Shown: piece after piece, positions 36,395 to 45,465 of the stretch
Numbering within the stretch: position 1 is the first letter of the stretch
Layout: every line of letters starts with the position of its first letter
Translations under genes and position numbers: made by a program
The notes under the pieces: generated by a model
What the model saw: the letters and a program-made list of their open reading frames with translations, nothing else
Database searches by the model: none
What the model was told of the DNA's origin: nothing
Assembly: GCF_000174195.1 (NCBI RefSeq)
Contig: NZ_ACFY01000084.1
Span: 1 to 64,000 of the forward strand
Origin: Roseburia inulinivorans DSM 16841
Lineage (GTDB): Bacteria; Bacillota; Clostridia; Lachnospirales; Lachnospiraceae
Length of the DNA: 64,000 nucleotides
Direction of reading: 5' to 3'

Positions 36395-37741
36395 CTATCT
36401 CAATTCCTTCCTGCACAAAAATGCGCAGATCAAAACAAAAATACAGCAGACCACCCATGTGACCGGTTCGCAAAGGCACACTGCAAAATACCCATATGCC
36501 GGCACGACCCAGATAGCAAAAATTACCTTTCCTATCAATTCCAGACTGCTGCACACAAGCGGCATCATCAAATGATTCATTCCCTGCAGCATATTTCTCA
36601 AAATAATAATCACCGCCATCGTAGGAATCAACGGAAAACTGATCCTGAGATATAATGCAGTATTATAAATAACATCCGCATTACTGCTTCCTGTTACCAG
36701 TCTGACGGCATCTTCCACGAAGAAAGTCACAAAAACCATGGAAAAAATCCACCAGATTGCAAAAAGAAAGAATGCTGACCATACTCCTTTTTTGATTCTG
36801 TTTCGATTTCCGCCACCCATGTTCTGGCTCGTATAAGTTGCAACACTCGTTCCAAGCGCAAGTCCCGGCGTATGGAAAAGTTCCGCCAGCCTTCTTGCGC
36901 CTACCTGCGCCGTAATATACAGGTTTCCGAGTGCGTTGATACTACCCTGTAAAATAACACTTCCAATATTATAAATTGCACTCATCAAAGCCATGCTAAA
37001 CCCTGCGACAACCATTTCAAGCACAAATTTTTTCTCCACCTGATAATCTTTTCCTTTAAAATGAAGCAGTGGATAATTGCGCCAGATAAGTATGAATGCC
37101 AGAAATGCACTTACCCCCTGTGATAAAACCGTTGCAAACGCTGCACCTCCGATTCCCATCGCCAGTGGTGCCATAAACGCATAATCCAATGAAATATTCA
37201 AAACGCTGCTGAACAGCAAAAACAAAAGGGGTGTCATACTGTTTCCAACCGCCTGAAGCATAGCTGCTTCCATATTATACACCATCGTAAATGGTATTCC
37301 GATCAGTATGATCGTAAGATATTCCATCGCACCTGCCATCGTCTCTTCCGGAACCTGCAAAAGGATCAGCAGCGGTTCTTTACACAACAGAAAAATGGAC
37401 ATTAATACAATGGATACCGACATGGAAATTGTTACCATCCAGCAGGAGACATGCTTCATTTTTTGCTCATCCCCTGCTCCAAAGCTGCGGCTTAAAGACA
37501 ACGCCAGTCCATTGTTCATTCCAAATGCAAAATTTGTGATAAGTCCATATAGCGCCGAAACTGCTCCAATCTGTGCGAGTGCGTGATCTCCCAGAACATG
37601 TCCGGCAATTGCAGTATCCGCCAGATTATAAAACTGCTGTAGCAGATTTCCAAAAAACAGTGGCAGCGCAAATTTTAATACAAGCCGGAACGGATTTCCC
37701 CTTGTCATATCCAGCACACGGCTTTTTTCATTTGTTTCCAT
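36395..37741 (-). CDS. MATE family multidrug/organic cation efflux transporter
   Basis: A 448-residue protein with 12 predicted membrane segments, beginning RGNPFRLVLKFALPLFFGN and containing NLADTAIAGHVLGDHALAQIG, the AVSALYGLITNFAFGMNNGL segment, and the second-half equivalent GTSVATYTSQNMGGGNRNRI. This is a MATE antiporter of the NorM/DinF class. Substrate is unknown. It starts behind GGAGCGGGGA. The upstream hypothetical gene ends 16 bases before it. Confidence 0.93.
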   Translation of the reverse strand: METNEKSRVLDMTRGNPFRLVLKFALPLFFGNLLQQFYNLADTAIAGHVLGDHALAQIGAVSALYGLITNFAFGMNNGLALSLSRSFGAGDEQKMKHVSCWMVTISMSVSIVLMSIFLLCKEPLLILLQVPEETMAGAMEYLTIILIGIPFTMVYNMEAAMLQAVGNSMTPLLFLLFSSVLNISLDYAFMAPLAMGIGGAAFATVLSQGVSAFLAFILIWRNYPLLHFKGKDYQVEKKFVLEMVVAGFSMALMSAIYNIGSVILQGSINALGNLYITAQVGARRLAELFHTPGLALGTSVATYTSQNMGGGNRNRIKKGVWSAFFLFAIWWIFSMVFVTFFVEDAVRLVTGSSNADVIYNTALYLRISFPLIPTMAVIIILRNMLQGMNHLMMPLVCSSLELIGKVIFAIWVVPAYGYFAVCLCEPVTWVVCCIFVLICAFLCRKELR

Positions 37742-37757
37742 CGTAATCCCCGCTCCT

Positions 37758-38207
37758 TTAATCTTTACTCAGAAACCGGTCCCACTCTTCGGCATCTGCG
37801 CTTCCGCTTACTTTAATCATGAAAGTATGGTCTTCCGTATCAATGGATACCGTATAGACACCTTTCTCCTGCTCAATGGAATAGATTTCACATCCTTCCA
37901 GTTCCTTTAATTTTGCTGCCTGATCTTCTGCCGCAATCAGTATATCCTCTTTCTTTTCTTTCAGATTACCGTCTGCGTCATAAACTTTATAGCCTTCCTC
38001 GACAAATGCCGTAATCTCCGGCTCACGGATTTTCAGTTTCAGTTCATTTGCACGCATTTCGCGGATATCACGATTGCACGAATTTTGTGGTAAAATCGTC
38101 ACATTGTCCAATATCATTTCAAAGATCCCATTGACTGCGCAGGTTTCTGCAATGTATGCGCCCTCAAATCTGAAGTTTTGTAATTCATTTTCAGTATAGT
38201 ATTTCAT
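37758..38207 (-). CDS. Hypothetical protein, 149 residues
   Basis: Soluble protein starting MKYYTENELQNFRFEGAYIA, behind GGAGAAAACAA. Middle region is beta-rich (CEIYSIEQEKGVYTVSIDTE) and the end is WDRFLSKD. I do not recognise a named family. A decayed copy of its CEIYSI-VYT segment is present at 39470-39550 on the other side of the Rpn-type gene, so this family has been duplicated or rearranged locally. Confidence 0.7.
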   Translation of the reverse strand: MKYYTENELQNFRFEGAYIAETCAVNGIFEMILDNVTILPQNSCNRDIREMRANELKLKIREPEITAFVEEGYKVYDADGNLKEKKEDILIAAEDQAAKLKELEGCEIYSIEQEKGVYTVSIDTEDHTFMIKVSGSADAEEWDRFLSKD

Positions 38208-38273
38208 TTGTTTTCTCCTGTCATTGATATCATATCTGTAAATTCATTCATCTACTTTACTTTTTCTGACCGT

Positions 38274-39203
38274 CTACTCCTGCAGCTTTTTCACTTCATC
38301 TAACGAAAGTCCTGAAATAGCTGCAATCTTTTCAGATGTGAATTCCTTTAAAGCAAGCATACGCTTTGCTGTTTCAAAAGCTGCCTGATTTTTGCCTTCT
38401 GCCAGTCCAGCTTCATGTCCAATCTCACGACCAGCCTCAAACTCTGCCTTTCTCAACTTCTTCTCTTCCAATTCTTTATCATACTCAAAAATGCTCATAT
38501 TAATAACCTCACTCCGGTTTCGGATAAGGAATTCTGTCAGGATTCCTTCCCGGATACATTCGTTTACAGCACGTTCCACTGCCTGGTTCAATTGCATGTA
38601 TGCCGCATAGTGACGTACTTTGGCAACATACTGTGCATATTCTTTTAACATACTGCAATGCTGCATCAACTCTGCATTGTGTCCTTCATTGACATTGAAA
38701 ACCGTAACAACCAATTCAAGTTTTGGCTCGCCTGACAAATGCTCAAATGCCGAGGAAAGCCGAAGTTCTGTGCAATCAGCAATTCCCATCGAACCATTAT
38801 AAAATTCAATAAAATTGGGGGCAGGAATTTTCTGTAAGGTGGAAGAGAACAGTGATTTCTTATCCACGAGTTTCTGATATTCACTGCAAATATAAAACAA
38901 ATCTCGAAGTGGCATATTAGGATTATAAGTTGACTGATGCTCATAAAGATATAAATTGGTATCCATGATAAATGCCAGATCATTTTTCATACCCATATAT
39001 ATGGCATTCTCTAATGTAACAATTTCCAACTCTTCCGGATTTCTATAATCCGTCTGATTCACTGCGTTATAAAGCGATAACAGATTTTTCCTGTCAGAAA
39101 ACAGCATCCGAAAGACAGTGTCTTTATAATTTCGGTTTGCCTTTGGTTCTTTGACTGTAAAACTCCTTTTTGTCCTGTTCCGGTTTCTTTTGCATTTTGC
39201 CAT
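38274..39203 (-). CDS. Rpn family recombination-promoting nuclease / putative transposase
   Basis: A 309-residue protein of the PD-(D/E)XK Rpn/transposase_31 type. The start is the ATG at 39203 (MAKCKRNRNRTKRSFTV) behind GGAGG; the longer frame to 39350 lacks a site. Marks: NYKDTVFRMLFSDRKNLLSLYN, the LENAIYMGMKNDLAFIMDT strand with the catalytic acid, YLYEHQSTYNPNMPLRDLFY, and a C-terminal coiled tail EAGREIGHEAGLAEGKNQ. Such proteins cut DNA and promote recombination; in gut Clostridia they occur in many copies. Confidence 0.88.
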   Translation of the reverse strand: MAKCKRNRNRTKRSFTVKEPKANRNYKDTVFRMLFSDRKNLLSLYNAVNQTDYRNPEELEIVTLENAIYMGMKNDLAFIMDTNLYLYEHQSTYNPNMPLRDLFYICSEYQKLVDKKSLFSSTLQKIPAPNFIEFYNGSMGIADCTELRLSSAFEHLSGEPKLELVVTVFNVNEGHNAELMQHCSMLKEYAQYVAKVRHYAAYMQLNQAVERAVNECIREGILTEFLIRNRSEVINMSIFEYDKELEEKKLRKAEFEAGREIGHEAGLAEGKNQAAFETAKRMLALKEFTSEKIAAISGLSLDEVKKLQE

Positions 39204-39469
39204 AAATCGTTTCCTCCTGATTTTGGTGGGACAGTTCATAATAAACACTGTCCTAACAGGAGAGTAACAGATACTATCTCTAAATTCGTTCGTCTCCTGC
39301 TTTTCAATTGTTGATGGGTAACAAAAAGCATAGATACGAATGAAACACACAGATTATTTGGGAAACTAATCTGTAGTTCTTAGAATATAGATGACAAAAT
39401 TGTCATGAAGATTTTGTAAAATATGCTTTGTTTGATTATAGCACAAAAGCAGAAGCAGAAGCAAGAAAA

Positions 39470-39550
39470 TACTTCTACCTTCTGTACCAACTGAGATTGT
39501 ATAGACGCTATTCTCACAGTCTATAGAATAAATTTCACAGCACAGGTCGT
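39470..39550 (-). pseudogene. Remnant of a homologue of the 37758-38207 protein
   Basis: Translated on the minus strand this short stretch gives CCEIYSIDCENSVYTISVGT, close to GCEIYSIEQEKGVYTVSIDT of the gene at 37758-38207. No start or full frame remains. The rest of the 39204-39576 gap is AT-rich leader of the Rpn gene with no other recognised feature. Confidence 0.6.
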
Positions 39551-39576
39551 AGAATCTACCTCTACGACCGCCTGTG
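39541..39576 (-). terminator. Hairpin directly after nadA
   Basis: CACAGG-TCGTAGA and TCTACGA-CCGCCTGTG form a long hairpin with a small bulge, starting at the nadA stop codon. No strong T tract follows, so it may stabilise the mRNA end or act as a weak terminator. Confidence 0.5.
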
Positions 39577-40489
39577 TTAATTTAATTCGAGCATTCTGTC
39601 AATACAGCGTTTTGCTCCCTTACTTACTTCCTCAGGTAAAATAATTTCTTCACCTGCAAGGCCTTTCAGACAATTATATACATCTACTAAAGTTGTAAGT
39701 TTCATATTGTGGCATACACAATCCTTGGAAAGTGGATAAAACAGCTTATCCGGACACTCATACTGTAAATGGGAAACTATGCTGTTTTCTGTTCCAATGA
39801 TAAATTCCTTATCTGTACTCTTCTTCGCATAGGACATAATTCCAGTTGTGCTTCCTATGTAGTCTGCATTCTTGGTTACTGCAGCGGCACATTCCGGATG
39901 GACAAGAAGCTTCGCATTTGGATGTGCTTTCTTTGCTTTTGCCACATCTGCTTTGCCCATTCTAAGATGAGTTGGGCAACCACCCTTGATAAATTTAAAA
40001 GTTTTCTCAGGAATCTGTTCTGCTACCCATGCTCCGAGGTTACAGTCCGGAATAAAAAGAATCTTGTCGTTCTCCAGCTTCTTAACAATAGATACTGCTG
40101 ATGCAGATGTAACACATACGTCACACAATGTCTTCAATTCAGAAGTTGTATTAATATAAGCTACTACTGTATAATCCGGATACTGTTTTTTTAATTCTTT
40201 CAATTCTTCCACAGAAAGCTGTTCTGCCATAGGACATCCTGCTTCACCGCTGGAAAGAAGTACTTTCTTGTCTGGTGAGAGAACCTTCACGGTTTCTGCC
40301 ATAAAACGGACTCCGCACATAAGGATCGTCTGCTCCTGTGTTTTGGCAGCCTGCTGGCTCAATGCAAAGGAATCTCCCATATAATCCGCAACTTCTAATA
40401 TCTCATGATTTTGATAGGCATGTGCCAGAATACATACTTCTTTTCTTTTTTAATCTAAGGATCTCGTCCTGAATTTCTCTTGTCGTCAT
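39577..40489 (-). pseudogene. nadA: Quinolinate synthase NadA, frameshifted near the N-terminus
   Basis: An ATG at 40489 (MTTREIQDEILRLKK) opens the true N-terminus but the frame ends after 28 codons; the main frame resumes as CILAHAYQNHEILEVADYMG and then GDSFALSQQAAK. Removing one base from the T runs at 40441-40451 joins them (LRLKKKEVCILAHAYQ), giving 303 residues. The three [4Fe-4S] cysteine regions are present: TLCDVCVTSAS, HPECAAAV, and KDCVCHNMK; VAYINTTSELK and GGCPTHLRM also match. NadA condenses iminoaspartate with dihydroxyacetone phosphate. It is divergent from nadB across a shared control region. Confidence 0.9.
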
Positions 40490-40623
40490 CTTTCCCTCTT
40501 TTATCACAGAAAGGCTTTCTTCTTCCGGTATTCGTTCTGTCTTAATGTGATCTCATTTTTAATTTGTTTTCCAAACGACAGTATCAATACCGGATCTCAC
40601 TGCCTTTTGCTCACTTTAGTAAA

Positions 40624-40652
40624 AGTATACGATTTGAAATATACACTGTCAA
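40624..40652 (-). promoter_or_regulatory. nadA promoter
   Basis: Minus-strand -35 TTGACA (40647-40652), exactly 17 bases, -10 TATACT (40624-40629). A consensus-grade promoter about 130 bases before the nadA ATG. Confidence 0.75.
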
Positions 40653-40664
40653 CACAAAAAATTT

Positions 40665-40684
40665 ACAGGTGTCTTGTCAGTTGT
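40665..40684. promoter_or_regulatory. NiaR operator between nadA and nadB
   Basis: ACAGGTGTCTTGTCAGTTGT is a near palindrome of the ACAGGTGTC-type sites known for NiaR/YrxA repressors of NAD genes in Firmicutes. It overlaps the nadB -35 box and lies just upstream of the nadA -35; niaR is encoded in the same cluster. Confidence 0.65.
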
Positions 40685-40702
40685 AAAATTAAGTGTTATA
40701 CT
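40674..40702 (+). promoter_or_regulatory. nadBC-niaR promoter
   Basis: -35 TTGTCA (40674-40679), 17-base spacer, -10 TATACT (40697-40702). The -35 is inside the candidate NiaR operator, which would give direct repression. Confidence 0.72.
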
Positions 40703-40758
40703 TGAAGCAATCTGTAAAAAAACACTATTTTATTAACATAAAAGAATAGGAAAAGAAT

Positions 40759-41925
40759 ATGAAAACAGATATACTTATAGTTGGAAGTGGCTGTTCCGGA
40801 TTATATGCAGTCTTAAATCTTCCTGAGGAATTAGATATTATGCTGATCACGAAGTCTGATTTTGAAAGCAGTGATTCCTTTTTGGCTCAGGGAGGCATGT
40901 GTACGTTAAAAGATCCGTCTGATTATGACAGCTTTTTTGAGGACACATTAAAAGCCGGACATTATGAGAATGACCAGAAGTCTGTCGAGATCATGATCAA
41001 GTCTTCCCCTGATGTAGTGAAAGATTTGGTAAAATACGGTGTCTCTTTTACCCGGGACGAAAATGGTGATTTTGTCTATACAAGAGAAGGTGCACATGCT
41101 CATCACAGAATACTTTTCCATGAAGATATCACTGGAAAAGAGATCACAAGCCACCTTTTAAATGCCGTCAAAAAATTAAAGAATGTAAGAATGTATGAAT
41201 ATACGACTCTCTTAGATATCCTTTGCGATGGCAGCAAGTGTTGTGGTGGAATTATCAGGTGGCCGGATGGCAGGGAAGAACAGGTTGAAGCTGACTATGT
41301 AATACTTGCAACCGGCGGTATTGGTGGAACATACAAGCATTCCACTAATTTCAAACACCTGACCGGTGACGGCGTGGAGATTGCCAGACGTCATAATATT
41401 GAACTGAAAAATCTTGATTATGTCCAGATTCATCCTACTACTCTTTACTCTGATAATAAAGAAGAAAGAAGCTTTCTTATTTCTGAATCTGTAAGAGGTG
41501 AAGGTGCCAGGCTTTATGATAAGAATATGAACCGTTTTGTAGATGAACTGTTGCCAAGAGATCTGCTTACACAGGAAATCTACAAACAGATGGAGAAAGA
41601 CGGCACCGATTTTGTGTGGGAAGATTTAAGAACCATCCCGCGTGACGAATTAATAAGTCATTTTCCAAATATTATTGAACATTGCAGCCAGGCCGGTTAT
41701 GATGTGTTCCATGAATGTATTCCCATCGTTCCGGCTCAGCATTATTTTATGGGCGGAATCAAGGTAAACCATAACAGTAAAACTTCTATGGATCATCTCT
41801 ACGCAGTCGGTGAAACCGCATGCAATGGGGTTCATGGTAAAAACAGACTTGCAAGCAACTCCCTTTTAGAGAGTCTTGTATTTGCAAAAAGAGCAGCAAA
41901 AGAAATTGCTGGCGAAAGGAGATAA
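40759..41925 (+). CDS. nadB: L-aspartate oxidase NadB
   Basis: A 388-residue FAD-dependent oxidase: dinucleotide fold VGSGCSGLYAVLNL, SDSFLAQGGMCTL, the active-site FTRDENGDF / EGAHAHHRILFHEDITG block, ATGGIGGTYKHSTN, HPTTLY and RGEGARLYD, ending in the FAD segment YAVGETACNGVHGKNRLASN. It lacks the extra C-terminal helical domain of E. coli NadB, which is common in Clostridia. It makes iminoaspartate for NadA. ATG follows AGGAAAAG; the stop is one base from the nadC ATG. Confidence 0.94.
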   Translation: MKTDILIVGSGCSGLYAVLNLPEELDIMLITKSDFESSDSFLAQGGMCTLKDPSDYDSFFEDTLKAGHYENDQKSVEIMIKSSPDVVKDLVKYGVSFTRDENGDFVYTREGAHAHHRILFHEDITGKEITSHLLNAVKKLKNVRMYEYTTLLDILCDGSKCCGGIIRWPDGREEQVEADYVILATGGIGGTYKHSTNFKHLTGDGVEIARRHNIELKNLDYVQIHPTTLYSDNKEERSFLISESVRGEGARLYDKNMNRFVDELLPRDLLTQEIYKQMEKDGTDFVWEDLRTIPRDELISHFPNIIEHCSQAGYDVFHECIPIVPAQHYFMGGIKVNHNSKTSMDHLYAVGETACNGVHGKNRLASNSLLESLVFAKRAAKEIAGERR

Positions 41926-41926
41926 T

Positions 41927-42781
41927 ATGTACGATCAGGTAACATTAGGGTTAAATGTAGACCCATTTATATTAAGTGCTTTAAAAGAAGATATCACAAG
42001 TGAGGACGTATCCACAAACAGTGTTATGCCACATCCACAGCAGGGCGAGGTAGACTTGATCTGCAAAGAAGATGGCATTATCTGCGGTCTTCAGGTTTTT
42101 GAAAGAACCTTTACTCTGCTTGATTCCAATACAACCGTAGAATTTTTTGTAAAAGACGGTGACCATGTAAAAGCCGGTGAACTTATGGGCAAGGTTCATG
42201 GTGATATCCGTGTGCTTCTCTGCGGAGAGAGAACTGCTCTTAATTACCTTCAGAGAATGAGCGGAATCGCAACCTATACAAGCCAGGTGGCAAAGCTCCT
42301 TGAAGGAACCGGGATCAAGCTTTTAGACACAAGAAAGACTACACCGAACAACCGTATTTTTGAAAAATATGCCGTGAGAGTCGGTGGCGGAAATAACCAC
42401 AGATACAACCTTTCTGATGGAGTACTTCTCAAGGATAACCATATCGGTGCCGCAGGTGGTGTAAAAGAAGCTGTCAAAATGGCTAAGGCATATGCACCTT
42501 TTGTAAGAAAAATCGAAGTTGAAGTTGAGACTTTTGAAATGGTACAGGATGCCGTGGAATCAGGTGCTGATATTATCATGTTAGACAACATGGATAATGA
42601 TCTTTTAAAACAATCCATCGATTATATTGCCGGCAGAGCTGAAATCGAAATTTCCGGAAATGTTACAAAAGAAAACATTGAAAGAATTAAGAACTTTGGT
42701 GTAAACTATGTATCAAGTGGAGCTCTGACTCACTCAGCTCCAATTTTGGATATTTCACTTAAAAATTTACATGCAGTTTAG
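41927..42781 (+). CDS. nadC: Nicotinate-nucleotide pyrophosphorylase (carboxylating) NadC
   Basis: A 284-residue quinolinate phosphoribosyltransferase. The start is ATG 41927 (MYDQVTLGLNVDPFIL), with AAAGGAG upstream and one base after the nadB stop; the frame's earlier Met lies in nadB. Motifs: LKEDITSEDVSTNSV, ERTALNYLQRMSGIAT, LLDTRKTTPNNR, the GGGNNHRYNLSDGVLLKDNH block and EVEVETFE, IMLDNMD, EISGNV. Converts quinolinate to nicotinate mononucleotide. Confidence 0.96.
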   Translation: MYDQVTLGLNVDPFILSALKEDITSEDVSTNSVMPHPQQGEVDLICKEDGIICGLQVFERTFTLLDSNTTVEFFVKDGDHVKAGELMGKVHGDIRVLLCGERTALNYLQRMSGIATYTSQVAKLLEGTGIKLLDTRKTTPNNRIFEKYAVRVGGGNNHRYNLSDGVLLKDNHIGAAGGVKEAVKMAKAYAPFVRKIEVEVETFEMVQDAVESGADIIMLDNMDNDLLKQSIDYIAGRAEIEISGNVTKENIERIKNFGVNYVSSGALTHSAPILDISLKNLHAV

Positions 42782-42796
42782 AAAGGACTTTGACAG

Positions 42797-43360
42797 ATGA
42801 ACGGAGAGATCAGGAGAGCAAAAATAGAAAATATTTTGAAATCCAGCGCTGTGCCTGTCCCTGGAGTTACTCTGGCAAAAGACCTGGATGTAAGCAGGCA
42901 GATCATCGTTTCGGACATTGCTCTTCTTCGTGCAAATGGCCTGACGATCCTTTCCACAAACAAAGGTTATATTATTCCAAAACAATCCGCCTGCCAGCGG
43001 GTATTTAAAGTGATCCATACAGATGATCAGGTTGGAGAAGAACTCTCTCTGATCGTTGATAATGGCGGTGTTGTCAAAGATGTTTTTGTTTATCACAAGG
43101 TTTATGGTGTTATCCGGGCTGATATGAATATCCGTACAAGACGCAATGTCAAGAAATTTTTAGAAGGACTCTCTTCCGGAAGTTCCAGCCTTCTTAAAAA
43201 TGTAACCGGTGGTTATCATTACCATACGATTGAAGCTGAATCCGAAGAGATTTTAGATGATATTCAAAATGAACTCGCAGAAAAAGGTTTTCTGGCCAAA
43301 CTGCAGGATTATGAGCCTGTAGATTTCTGGGGCGAAGAAGAATCAAATACAAACGTTTAA
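42797..43360 (+). CDS. niaR: NAD biosynthesis transcriptional repressor NiaR
   Basis: A 187-residue protein: N-terminal HTH_11 winged helix (IENILKSSAVPVPGVTLAKD, VSRQIIVSDIALLRANG) and a C-terminal 3H domain with the three conserved histidine positions (YHKVYGVI, NVTGGYHYHTIEAES). This is the nicotinate-responsive repressor of NAD genes. It is the third gene of nadBC-niaR and probably autoregulates through the site at 40665-40684. Confidence 0.93.
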   Translation: MNGEIRRAKIENILKSSAVPVPGVTLAKDLDVSRQIIVSDIALLRANGLTILSTNKGYIIPKQSACQRVFKVIHTDDQVGEELSLIVDNGGVVKDVFVYHKVYGVIRADMNIRTRRNVKKFLEGLSSGSSSLLKNVTGGYHYHTIEAESEEILDDIQNELAEKGFLAKLQDYEPVDFWGEEESNTNV

Positions 43361-43367
43361 TGCAATC

Positions 43368-43405
43368 AAGGCGTCAGTCCGGTATTTCCGGAACTGACGC
43401 CTTTT
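43368..43405. terminator. Intrinsic terminator between niaR and the glycan locus
   Basis: AAGGCGTCAGT-CCGG and CCGGAACTGACGCCTT form a strong stem with a 5-base loop, with Ts after it on the plus strand (CCTTTTAAG). It separates convergent niaR and the kinase fusion gene. Confidence 0.85.
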
Positions 43406-43439
43406 AAGCATTGGAAATTGTCAATGCCACTGTTTTGTC

Positions 43440-45446
43440 TTACATATACTTCTTCACAATATTCTCCATTACTTTCCACTTATGTTCCATATCAGAGACA
43501 AGTTTAAACTGTGTCCTTGCCCGGTCCAAATTCTGCCCCGGTCTGTGAATTTTAAAATAAATGTCTCCCTGAATATAATCCATAAGAAACCTCATTCCAC
43601 ATTCATAGGTCATAAGCCTAGCGCCCATCGGAAGCAGCTTTATCTCTTCCTGTGAAAGTTTTCCACCACATCCCTCTATAAAGCCCTTCGCACATGCTTC
43701 AAAAAGCTCTAAATCGCACCACACTTTATCCAGATTTTGTTCATCCTCTAATGCTGTACTTGCTCCAATCCGCACCGCATCTCCAAAATCATTCATGGCT
43801 ACCCCAGGCATTACAGTGTCCAGGTCAATCACACATATTCCTTTTTTGGTATCCTTATCCATGAGGACATTATTAATTTTTGTGTCATTATGAGTCACAC
43901 GAAAACTGATTTTCCCACTTCTCAGCAAATCCTGAAAGCAGTCCACAATTTCTTCCCTGTCCAATACAAACTGAATTTCCTCCCGGACCAAATCCACTCT
44001 GCTGCACACATCCTCTTCCACTGCCTTTTTGAATGTCTCAAATCTTTCTCTGGTATCATGAAATCCCGGAATTGTCTCATGAAGTGTTTTCGCCGGATAA
44101 TCCGCTAACATACTTTGAAATCTGCCAAATGCCAGACCGCCCTCATAAAGTATTTCAGGATTATCTATCAAATCATAGCTTACAGTATTTTCAATGAATA
44201 CATAAGCTCTCCAATACTCACCTTCCGAGTCCACGTAATAGGGTTTCCCGTCTTTTGCAGGAATGACATTTAATGTCTCCCTCTCTGGATTTCCACCGTT
44301 AGCTGAAATTTTTCTTTTTAAAAATTCAGTGACTCCAACGATATTTTCCATTAATTCAACCGGGTTTTTAAAGATACTCTTGTTCATCTGCTGTAAAATA
44401 TAATGCTTTTTTACTCCCTGCTCGTTTTCAAATGTAACACGGTAAGTATCATTAATATGTCCATTTCCCCATGGAATTTCTTCTTTATATACACCTTCAA
44501 AACAGAAGTTTGCAGCCGCTTCTAATTTTCCGCAGAGCTGTTTTGGATAAAAATCATTCTCTTCCAGCTTTTTCACTGCTGCCATAACCATTGGTTTATC
44601 TTCCCTGTAGGTAACTCCATACCACTTTTCTGTTGTAAGAAGAACTTTTACTTCTGCTTTATTGCTATCTAACAGTCTGCTGACGACCGACGGAAGATAA
44701 TATTCACATTTCAGTGGATTATGTTGCAGCCCCTCCTGCAGAAAATCACGAAATCCATACTCAACTTCTGACAAAAATCCCTTGCTAAATCCCCATAAAT
44801 TCATGGAAACAATCGTATCTCCTGCCAATTCCGTATAACTTTTTCCATCATCTTCCGTATATGCGGCATTCTCTCCACGTTTTACAATCGTTGTATGTTC
44901 TATTACACTGACAAGTTTTCCAGCACCATCAATCTCACAGACACCTCTTGCCACACTTCCATTCTCCGTCAAAGTATTTTTCAACCGATATCCTACCATT
45001 GCATACTGATACTTTTCATTATCTTCCTGCCCACTCAGATAATCATAAATCTGCTTAAATGCTTCTCTTCCATAATAGTCGTCTGCATTAATTACTGCAA
45101 ATGGTCCATCTATCATATCTTTACAGCTTAAAATTGCATGTGCAGTTCCCCATGGCTTTACTCTTCCGGCCGGAACCTCAAATCCCTCCGGCAGATTTTC
45201 CAGCTCCTGAAATGCATATCTTACTTTCATAATCTTTTCTATACGATTACCTATAACATTATGAAAATCTTTCTCATTCTCTCTCTTTATTACAAAAATA
45301 ACCTCTTCAAATCCTGCAAGATAAGCATCATAAATAGAAAAATCAACAATAATATGTCCATATTCATCCACTGGATCAATCTGTTTCATTCCACCATAAC
45401 GGCTTCCCATTCCGGCCGCCATAATTACAAGTACAGGTTTCTTCAT
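43440..45446 (-). CDS. Fused sugar nucleotidyltransferase and N-acetylhexosamine 1-kinase (NahK-like)
   Basis: A 668-residue two-domain protein. The start is ATG 45446 (MKKPVLVIMAAGMGSRYGG) after GGAGG. Residues about 1-300 are a nucleotidyltransferase: AAGMGSRYGGMKQIDPV loop, INADDYYGREAF metal site. Residues about 315-668 are an aminoglycoside-phosphotransferase-fold kinase of the NahK/LnpB type: GNGHINDTYRV, ILQQMNKSIFKNP, RVTHNDTKINNVLMD catalytic loop and VIDLDTVMPG. NahK phosphorylates GlcNAc/GalNAc at C1 after GH112 phosphorolysis; the attached transferase could convert the 1-phosphate to UDP-sugar. The gene follows GH112 by 19 bases, supporting this role. The order of reactions is inference. 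Confidence 0.87.
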   Translation of the reverse strand: MKKPVLVIMAAGMGSRYGGMKQIDPVDEYGHIIVDFSIYDAYLAGFEEVIFVIKRENEKDFHNVIGNRIEKIMKVRYAFQELENLPEGFEVPAGRVKPWGTAHAILSCKDMIDGPFAVINADDYYGREAFKQIYDYLSGQEDNEKYQYAMVGYRLKNTLTENGSVARGVCEIDGAGKLVSVIEHTTIVKRGENAAYTEDDGKSYTELAGDTIVSMNLWGFSKGFLSEVEYGFRDFLQEGLQHNPLKCEYYLPSVVSRLLDSNKAEVKVLLTTEKWYGVTYREDKPMVMAAVKKLEENDFYPKQLCGKLEAAANFCFEGVYKEEIPWGNGHINDTYRVTFENEQGVKKHYILQQMNKSIFKNPVELMENIVGVTEFLKRKISANGGNPERETLNVIPAKDGKPYYVDSEGEYWRAYVFIENTVSYDLIDNPEILYEGGLAFGRFQSMLADYPAKTLHETIPGFHDTRERFETFKKAVEEDVCSRVDLVREEIQFVLDREEIVDCFQDLLRSGKISFRVTHNDTKINNVLMDKDTKKGICVIDLDTVMPGVAMNDFGDAVRIGASTALEDEQNLDKVWCDLELFEACAKGFIEGCGGKLSQEEIKLLPMGARLMTYECGMRFLMDYIQGDIYFKIHRPGQNLDRARTQFKLVSDMEHKWKVMENIVKKYM

Positions 45447-45465
45447 CCTCTTTATACCTCCTTGG

